Assembly (NCBI GenBank): GCA_021613335.1
Contig: JAJTWR010000254.1
Coordinates: 1,191,501-1,255,500 of the forward strand
DNA length: 64,000 nt
Source of the DNA: Whitmania pigra
Taxonomy: Eukaryota > Annelida > Clitellata > Hirudinida > Haemopidae
Direction of reading: 5' to 3'
This document shows positions 57,253-64,000 of this stretch, piece by piece. Positions within the stretch are counted from its first letter, which is position 1, and each line of letters starts with the position of its first letter. A program made the translations under genes and the position numbers. The notes beneath the pieces were generated by a model that saw nothing but the letters and a program-made list of their open reading frames with translations, searched no databases and was not told where the DNA came from.

Positions 57253-57651
57253 TCAATCATCCACACATTTGCCGACTTTGCCCCCTGATTTGGGATTCAC
57301 TTCACACCTTGGATACTTAAAGCAGCAATCGTCATCAGTTTTACAGGAAAATCCCCGCCAGCAATCTACGCAAACTCTAGCTGATTTGTCACAGCTGTGG
57401 TACCTCTTGCAGCAATCACCATCGCTAGAACATGATCTTCTGTAGCATTCTGTATCTGGCAACTGTTGCCACGAAAATCTGAAAAATATAAGCAATCATG
57501 CAGTCAAGCACTTTTTTTTAACTCGTTCAGTTATAATTTTTGTGTGGTTCTGAAAGGATTATGTATGATGGGGATTAAGAAACCTATGAACTTACCTCAA
57601 AAATGGCAAAAACATAATTCTTAGATTGAGAATGATGTAAAACACAAACAT
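57253..57651 (-). CDS. Small secreted cysteine-rich (knottin-like) peptide
   Basis: Two exons: 57651-57596 and 57478-57253, joined across a GTAAGT...TTTCAG intron to 93 residues. Exon 1 encodes a hydrophobic N-terminus (MFVFYIILNLRIMFLPFL), a probable signal peptide; the mature part is almost wholly in exon 2. It has 12 cysteines spaced C-x4-C-x5-CC-x5-C-x6-C-x2-C-x5-C-x5-CC-x5-C-x12-C. The two SDGDCC/TDDDCC blocks look like an internal duplication. It fits disulfide-rich secreted proteins such as knottins, colipase-fold or dickkopf-like modules. Similar patterns occur both in venom peptides and in harmless secreted regulators or antimicrobials, so no function is assigned. Confidence 0.75.
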
Positions 57652-57729
57652 TTCGTCTAGAGTGTCATTTTTAACTCAAGAGCTTTTAGTACTTAAACCG
57701 CAATCAGTTAATATTTAAATACTTTTCAA

Positions 57730-58060
57730 ATCCATCCATGTTATCAGCATTCTTCTCCGCGTAGGTATCACCTAGAAGGGGATGGTTTTCTTGAGAATCC
57801 AATCTTTGCTTTGCCTCAATCAATTGCTCCTCGTGGTTTCTTGCAATTCGTTCGTCGCCGAAAGATTGCCTGTTTGAATTACTCTTGAGGAGTTTCGTTT
57901 CACACGTGCAACTGCATGTTGCAGGCTTATATCCAATTCTGTTGATTGTTTAAATTGCTAAAGTATATATACAATCAATTTTTCACAGTTTGCCTCATTA
58001 TAATTAATATATAATAATTATAATTATTAAATAATAATGATAATAATAATATATTATTAA
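57730..58060. other. Upstream region of the cysteine-rich gene
   Basis: No coding sequence; AT-only low-complexity stretch (AATTAT/ATAATA) at 57995-58060 up to the MITE. Confidence 0.4.
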
Positions 58061-58282
58061 TACACCGTGCGATTCATAAGTCTCAGTCTCTAAAACTAAA
58101 ATAAAACAACAGTAAGAACAAATAACGGTAAATAACAAGCAATTTCATAGCAATTGTTCAAGATGTTCACCATCTTTCTCCAAACAGAGATTGCTTCGTT
58201 TCCTGAAGCTTGAATAACATTTACGAACAACTTCTTGATTGATGTTTGTTAATTATAGACGGAGACTTATGAAATGCACGGT
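58061..58282 (-). mobile_element. Mariner-type MITE retaining the transposase C-terminus
   Basis: Ends TACACCGTGCGATTCATAAG and, inverted, TACCGTGCATTTCATAAG, each starting at TA. Between them the minus strand reads NINQEVVRKCYSSFRKRSNL then CLEKDGEHLEQLL-stop, the typical last residues of rosa-like/IS630-mariner transposases. The rest of the gene is deleted, so this 222-bp element is a deletion derivative. Confidence 0.82.
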
Positions 58283-58289
58283 ATTACTA

Positions 58290-58815
58290 ATATTAATATT
58301 AAATGTATTATTTTTTGTCTCGGCCATACAAACATTAACTACATACATTGTTCGAAAAACCATTCCGAAAGATTTAGTGTCCGCAAAAGGGTCCGAGATC
58401 TCCCTATATATACATATGAATTTAAAAGGACAAGCCGTAGTATAAAATGCCAATGTTACCGAGGAGCATCAACCATTAATGTTAATGAGAGTTCGAGCTG
58501 TGGACTTTCTTCGATAGCACCTATGAGCCCTCCATATCTTGTAACTCTGATTGAGAACAGAAATTACGATGTTCATAAGGCCTGACCTTATGATATTGCA
58601 ATTATTCTAAAATACAAATGATTTTTTGGGATATCACCCCTCTTCAGTTGCAAACAAATGCGCACAACAAATATGAAATGAAACATTTGGCAGCAATCCC
58701 TGAGTGTCTGCTGGAGCATTTCTGAGCATCCAAGTGTGAATATCTTGAGTGTCATATTTCAAGACTTTGTTGTCCAAGACTAATGTAGACGTTGTAGACG
58801 TAGCTAGCTGGAGTT
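58290..58815. other. Spacer without recognised gene
   Basis: Open stretches at 58239-58585 cross the MITE end and have no motif. Confidence 0.4.
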
Positions 58816-58819
58816 TTTT

Positions 58820-60380
58820 TTATTTTTATTTATTTATTTATTTATTTATTTAACCGGTCGAAGGGCTACTAGCCACTCATACGACCAGCCTCAGCAAAAA
58901 TGATAAAACCAGTATCAACATCGAGCGAGGAAAAGCAGGTTACAGATTAGTCGGTAATTGATCAAAATTTTGAAAATCTATCTCGAGGATTAATGATTTG
59001 AAAATGCCAGCACCATGTCGTCTGGTAGGGAGCTCCAGAAAACAACTCTGTTAAAAAATTTTTTTAGCAGTATTAGCCGAGCACTTCTCCATACGTAACT
59101 TAAAGCGATTATATTCTGAGAATTGAACAAAATTTAAAAGATCACTTTTTACGAGACCATTCAGTAATTTAAACAAAAAGCATAAAGCAGCAATTAAACG
59201 TCTATGTTCGAGTGTTTTGAGCCCTAGAATCTTATGTCTGGCTGGATATGATTGGTGACGAAGGATAGGAATTGCCTTTGTGAATCTTCTTTGGACTGAC
59301 TCGATTCTTTTAACAAGGTATTTGAGGTGGGGATTCCATACAGGAGAGCAGTATTCTAGTCTAGCATATGTGCAAAAGGCTTTTATTAGAATGTGTAGGT
59401 CTCTAGTAGAAAAAGACAATAGAATCAGTTTGGATATGGTTGATGCTTTTTTAATCATATTATCAATGTGTTTGTCAAAGTGGAGAGAAGAAGCAATGAG
59501 CACCCCTAGATCTCGAACTATGTTTCTTTTTCAGCTTGTTGCTATTAATGAAATATTCACAAGGGTTAAAATTTCTTTTGCAGCCAATCAGCGAGAGAAT
59601 ATTGCATTTGTAAGGAGCAAGTTGCAACTGTCATTTATCCCTCCATTCTGCTATCCTATCAAGAGAATATTGTAATTGAGATGGAGACTTATTGTAAAGC
59701 TTAACAAATGTGCTGGGTAGATCTTTTATAAAGAGTAGGAATAAGGTTAGCCCTAAAACAAACTGCCCTGAGGGACTCCACTTGTAACAGAAACTTCATC
59801 AGAAATAAAGCCATTAATATTGACTCTTTGTGACCTCAATTTGAGAAAATCCATAAGCCATTAATATTACCACTAAAGCCATAGATATATTTCTTGTTCA
59901 TAAGTTTAACATGTGAGACAGAGTCGAATGTCTTACGGAAATCCAAGATGTCTAAGTTTTGCTTGTTCTATAAGGCATCAGTCCATTGTTGGGTGCATTC
60001 GAGAATGTTAGTAGTGGTTGATCGAGCTGAAATAAAACCATGTTGGCTGCACTCAATTAGATGGTGGTGTAACAAGTATTTCATAGTGAATTTGTTGATT
60101 ATTCTTTCCATAGTTCTGGAGCAAGTTGATGTAATTGATATTGGTCTATAGTTTTCAGATGATATGGGTGTCACCAGAGCAATTTTCCATTCCAGAGGTA
60201 ATTTTTGATCCTTGAAGGATATACGAAATATGTGGGATAGTGGAGTGGCTAGTGATGAAGCACATTTGTTTAGAAACAAGTTTGGGATACCATCAGGTCC
60301 TGCTGAGAGTGATGATTTCAGGCCAAGAAGGGTAACAAAAATAATATCCGGCGTGTATTCTATGTTTGGCATCTCCGTAG
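58820..60380 (-). pseudogene. Second LINE type (CR1/L2-like group), dead copy
   Basis: Minus strand: 60372-59968 has GLKSSLSAGPDGIPNLFLNK, ENYRPISITSTCSRTMERII and HGFISARSTTTNILE, the front half of LINE reverse transcriptase. Around 59780 EVSVTSGVPQGSLF follows. The catalytic YADD segment is deleted (LLFIKDLPSTF goes straight to KLYNKSPSQL). 59503-59051 gives the thumb end with EYCSPVWNPHLKYLVKRIES and FLFKLLNGLV. The 3' end near 58860-58820 is AACCGGT followed by (AAAT)n. No RNase H, unlike the other LINE. Confidence 0.85.
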
Positions 60381-60399
60381 AAGTTCTTGAGGAAATAAC

Positions 60400-60744
60400 A
60401 GGGTTGTTGCCATCATCATTTGTGAAACCTGATGAGAACCAATTTCTAATGTTACTGTTGGAAAATATTCTTGTATTTTACTTGCCTTCTGTGTGTGGGA
60501 AGTGTTTGTGGAGTTCTACATTAATGAGTTTCACTCCTTGTTGTTTCAGTTCTATTTCTTTCATTGCCATCACATCTTCCATTCGTTCCATCTGCACCTC
60601 CAGTAACTATTTCCTGACCGTTTCGCATGACACTGGACTGGGTGGACACGACTCTCATGAATTTTTGCTCCTTTAGATGTTCCGAACTCCGCCTCACAAT
60701 ATTCACACTTTTGATGGACAACAGTCGGTACAGCCGACTCGAAG

Positions 60745-60745
<1 letters not shown>
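60400..60745. other. Unassigned flank of the second LINE
   Basis: May include more of the LINE 5' side; the frames at 60521-60721 are not recognisable. Confidence 0.35.
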
Positions 60746-61125
<380 letters not shown>

Positions 61126-61129
61126 TCAT

Positions 61130-62580
61130 AAATAGCACTGTCGCACTTGTCATTAACCTGAAACCAGATCTGTGACACCGCACTTGAAAGAAATTTAAGA
61201 TATTTTTGCTTCTTCGTCTTTTATTTGGCATATTTAATGATAACGATTTTTATGATGTTGTTCGAGAGAAAATAGAAAATGACAATGCCTTATCAAAACA
61301 GCCCGGCGACAAAACGACCCCGTCAAAACATAAAAATCATCAAAATAGCTTAGCATATAGTTACCCCCCAAATCCGCCACTGGACACACTCTTGTGAATT
61401 TACGAGACACAGCAATGTAAATGAACAATCTTGACAATTTTGGGCAGAGGTGTGACAAATACCTTTTGCGACGTCCGTAGGATGGTTGTCCATTAGTCAA
61501 TCTGTATTGGGAAAGAGACGATCCGTGCCAATCTGGAAAAAATTCTTTAAATATTTTTCTGAATGTTTAACTAAAAATGATGTGGTTCGTAACAAATAAA
61601 CATCCGTTTGTAAGTTCTGTGGTTCCAAATTTTTTTCTCAAAAATTAGCTTTAGTTTCATTAAAGAAACAGAATTTAATTATTCATCAGGAACGGACTAT
61701 GCGATTACAAACATAATTGTCATTGCACCAAGAAATGTGGGTGATGAAACGGGAAACGAGCCCCATCAAATATGTTTCAGTGGTTGTGTTATCCGACTTA
61801 ACCGTTTTTTTGGGTGCCTTATGAACCCAGATAGGAAATCAAACACTTTTTAAATGATGCTCCCTGGCAGTGCATGCTGGGTTGGACATAACGACTATTG
61901 TTATCATCGCCTCATGAAGGAACGCTACCAATTCGGCCAAGAGGGGAAAGTATTCCTACAAGATCTCCCTTTGCCTCCATTATCATTGGATACTCTTTCG
62001 TTTGGAAATTCCAAAAAGTCATAAAACCTTAAATCAGCCTTTCAACTGAAAATACATGAGTGGGATAACTGTACTAAGGCCGAATAAATTCTCAAATAAG
62101 ATATTGTAAAAAACCGTTGTCGACAAATTATTAAGCTAACCACCAAGTTTGCAATTATTTAATCAATAATCGAGCAGAGTAATTATGTAGGCATATATTA
62201 ATTTTGGCATCTTGTGAAAGATTTGGAAACGTTGGACGTGGAATATGAAAGCTGAAGTGGAATATCGAATCTAGAGTGGACCTATGGAACACTTTTGTCT
62301 TTGACTAACTTTTCTTTTATTCGTTTGGAGTGTGATTTTGATTCGTCGTTGTTGCAAAGAAAATCATGAATATAAAAAAAAAATGAGATAGATGTTTCAG
62401 GCGAAACCGAGTTAAAAAAAAGATGAAGACGAACAGGCCAAGCTCTTTTGAAGCGGTGACTACAGCTACAACTGAATCTACAACACCAGTTGAAGCAGGA
62501 CTCCTACCTGAGAACATTCAAAAAGATATAACAATATCTTTGGATGCCAAAGTTATCAGAACACCTTGGACACTGAAGAA
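61130..62580. other. Intergenic, transposon debris
   Basis: 61285-61345 has AACAGCCCGGCGACAAAACG words, the minisatellite of the element at 46460-47343. No gene was recognised in the rest; the frames at 62317-62517 and 62423-62623 are antisense overlaps without motifs. Confidence 0.45.
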
Positions 62581-62589
62581 CCCCTATTT

Positions 62590-63150
62590 TCGACACCTCC
62601 ACACTTGCAGTAGCAGCCGATGATCCTCTGAGGATGATGGACGCTAGGGAGAAGATTTAAAAAATCAGTGATTCCAGCCTGCTCTGCTATACGGTCGCAT
62701 CCAAGATGAAGGACAAGGCAGGGGTAGGGATCTTTATCTCTAAAAAAGGAATGAAGTTTAGCATCAGAGCTTCACCTGAGGCAGCATCTCTGCAATAGCA
62801 TTAGCAGCCATCGAGGACTGCTTAAGGCTGCTAAAAACCTCCGACCAGGGGGAGGACAAGAATTTTGTAATTTTAAGTGATTTTCTTAGTGCCATCCAAC
62901 GCCTAAAAATTGAAACAATGCATACCATGGTCCTGAAATTCATAGAATTTTATCTTTAATTTCAGATTTCAAACAGAAACGCCAGCAAGTCACTCTTGTT
63001 TGGATGCCTGATCACGTGGGCATCCCAGGACACGAGAACTTACTATTATTGTATTTACGGACAATAATATTTTTGTTGGATGATATGTCGATGTTCGTTG
63101 TTCTCTGTTGCCCCTATTCGTATAGTTATGAAATAGACATTAATAAATTA
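62590..63150 (+). pseudogene. RNase H LINE relic, 3' end
   Basis: Counterpart of 39350-40405 in the intact family: a DPLRMM-like start, LLCYTVASKMKDKAG (near 62680), SLQ-IALAAIEDCLR (62790-62825), VILSDFLSAIQ-like (62870), then VTLVWMPDHVGIPGHE (62990-63035). Most of the C-terminus is deleted; then comes the 3' tail with GATGTTCGTTGTTCTCTGT and CATTAATAAA (63090-63150). Riddled with stops. Confidence 0.8.
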
Positions 63151-63159
63151 CCAACCAGC

Positions 63160-63365
63160 ATTAAATGGTACTAAATCAATTCGTCGCAGGACAATTTGTC
63201 GAGGACAGTTTGGTTTGTACAATTAAGCGCTGACAATTAGTCTCAGATAATTCAATGAAGACCAATTGGAACAAGACATTTAAAATAAATTTATTTTAAT
63301 AAAAAAGTGATATTAATATAATTGTCTATTATAACCATATATTTATTACTGCATGACACTACCCG
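63160..63365. other. Spacer between two retroelement relics
   Basis: Nothing recognised, apart from GACAATTTGTC/GACAGTTTG words that may be a transposon end. Confidence 0.35.
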
Positions 63366-63369
63366 GATC

Positions 63370-64000
63370 GCGAACAAGAAGAAGGTTGTCCAAAATATCC
63401 TGAACAAATTAATCACCTTCTACGGTGGTGTCAAATGGCTTGCAAAATCCAGAAATCTCGCCCTGGTCAGGAGGAAAATTTGCGAATAAGTGTTCTCCGA
63501 TGTGGCGGAACAGCGAATCCCCAGAGTATCCGATAAACCTGTGAAAAGTCCTGGAAGGGTTTTCGCCGAATCTTTCACCGACAAAAACATGAAGGACACA
63601 ATACTCCAACAAACCATCAAGGGATTGCAGGCGATCGAGGCGGCAACGCTGCAAGGACATTTCAAAATGTGGTTAGTCCAATCCGTGCTTCTACCAAAAC
63701 TGCTACGGCCGTTAAACATCTATGAGATTTGTTTGTCAGTGGTCGAGAAACTGGAGAGAAAAGATCCCGATACACCAGAAAATGGCTAGGCCTACCTCCA
63801 GCACCAAGATCGGTTGCCCTCTACACCAGGAGCCCGAGACTGCGACTACCACTAAGGTCCATAGTGGAAGAGAACGAGCTCTCCAAAATCAGAAAGCAGT
63901 AGATGCTCAACAACTCCGCTGACAGCATGATCTGCAAAGTCAAGTCACTACTCATATCTGGAAGGAAATTCTGAGTCGCACTAAGGCCAAAGTCTTAATC
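63370..64000 (+). pseudogene. R2-like LINE fragment, continues past window end
   Basis: Plus strand: FYGGVKWLAKSRNLALVRRK, then after a stop VFSDVAEQRIPRVSDKPVKS, SFTDKNMKDTILQQTIKGLQ, AATLQGHFKMW and LLPKLLRPLNIYEICLSVVE. In a further frame come KWLGLPPAPRS, LRLPLRSIVEENELSKI and MLNNSADSM. These are the reverse transcriptase thumb and the linker. The last part matches the start of the fragment at 2020 (LPLRSLVEEYEVSKI), so both belong to one R2-like family. Confidence 0.82.

Overview
The window comes from an AT-rich, intron-bearing animal genome, most likely an invertebrate. Introns are GT-AG. The host genes are animal orthologues (ZRANB2, SNRPD2, DDX55, a RING/B-box protein). Mobile DNA is abundant: R2-like and RNase H-bearing LINEs, Ty3/gypsy, hAT, Tc3/mariner, Helitron and SUMO-protease elements, with long ATT microsatellites. 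I cannot name the phylum from the sequence; an arthropod or another AT-rich invertebrate would fit.

Host genes, all with exon structures worked out by hand: ZRANB2 (minus, 19577-13070, nine coding exons, 252 aa) lies head to head with SNRPD2 (plus, 19912-20449, three coding exons, 117 aa) across only 334 bp; both act in pre-mRNA splicing. A RING/B-box (TRIM-like) protein lies at 42953-44572 (plus, one exon). DDX55, a ribosome-biogenesis DEAD-box helicase, lies at 50199-53348 (plus, 16 exons, 561 aa). A two-exon gene for a 93-residue secreted cysteine-rich peptide lies at 57651-57253 (minus). A decayed receptor tyrosine-phosphatase fragment lies near 9.02-9.22 kb.

Mobile DNA, left to right: 5'-truncated R2-like LINE (2.0-3.6 kb); ATT microsatellite (4.36-5.04 kb); hAT relics with GTACTTGTAC-rich ends, one carrying a 417-bp tandem repeat (4.1-7.5 kb); a hAT element with GAGCTC flanks (10.7-12.03 kb); a Tc3 relic inside a ZRANB2 intron (14 kb). 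From 21.4 to 35.9 kb there is a stack of insertions. An R2-like LINE (minus) is split by a gypsy element (23391-35672, CTAC target duplication). That gypsy is itself split by a 2.25-kb element with 489-bp inverted repeats and a ULP1-protease/PHD gene (in its 3' LTR), and by a 5.5-kb inverted-repeat element filled with about 16 satellite monomers (in its gag). At 35995-40507 a second, internally deleted gypsy carries a tRNA-headed SINE in its 5' LTR and an RNase H-bearing LINE in its 3' LTR, both at the same target nucleotide. Further right are a hAT relic (40.7-41.5 kb), a hAT MITE (42.17 kb), a Helitron fragment (45.2-46.1 kb), an element with inverted minisatellite arrays (46.46-47.34 kb) abutting a Tc3 relic, a LINE relic split by a 1338-bp hAT (53.6-56.3 kb), a mariner MITE (58.06 kb), a second LINE type (58.8-60.4 kb), a third ATT tract (60.7-61.1 kb), another RNase H LINE relic (62.6-63.15 kb) and an R2-like LINE running off the right edge.

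The most interesting signals are the satellite-carrying inverted-repeat element, the LINE/SINE pair that hit one identical site in two sister LTRs and share a covarying 3' stem-loop, the ULP1/PHD element, and the head-to-head splicing-gene pair. All family assignments are by reading motifs; no database search was possible.
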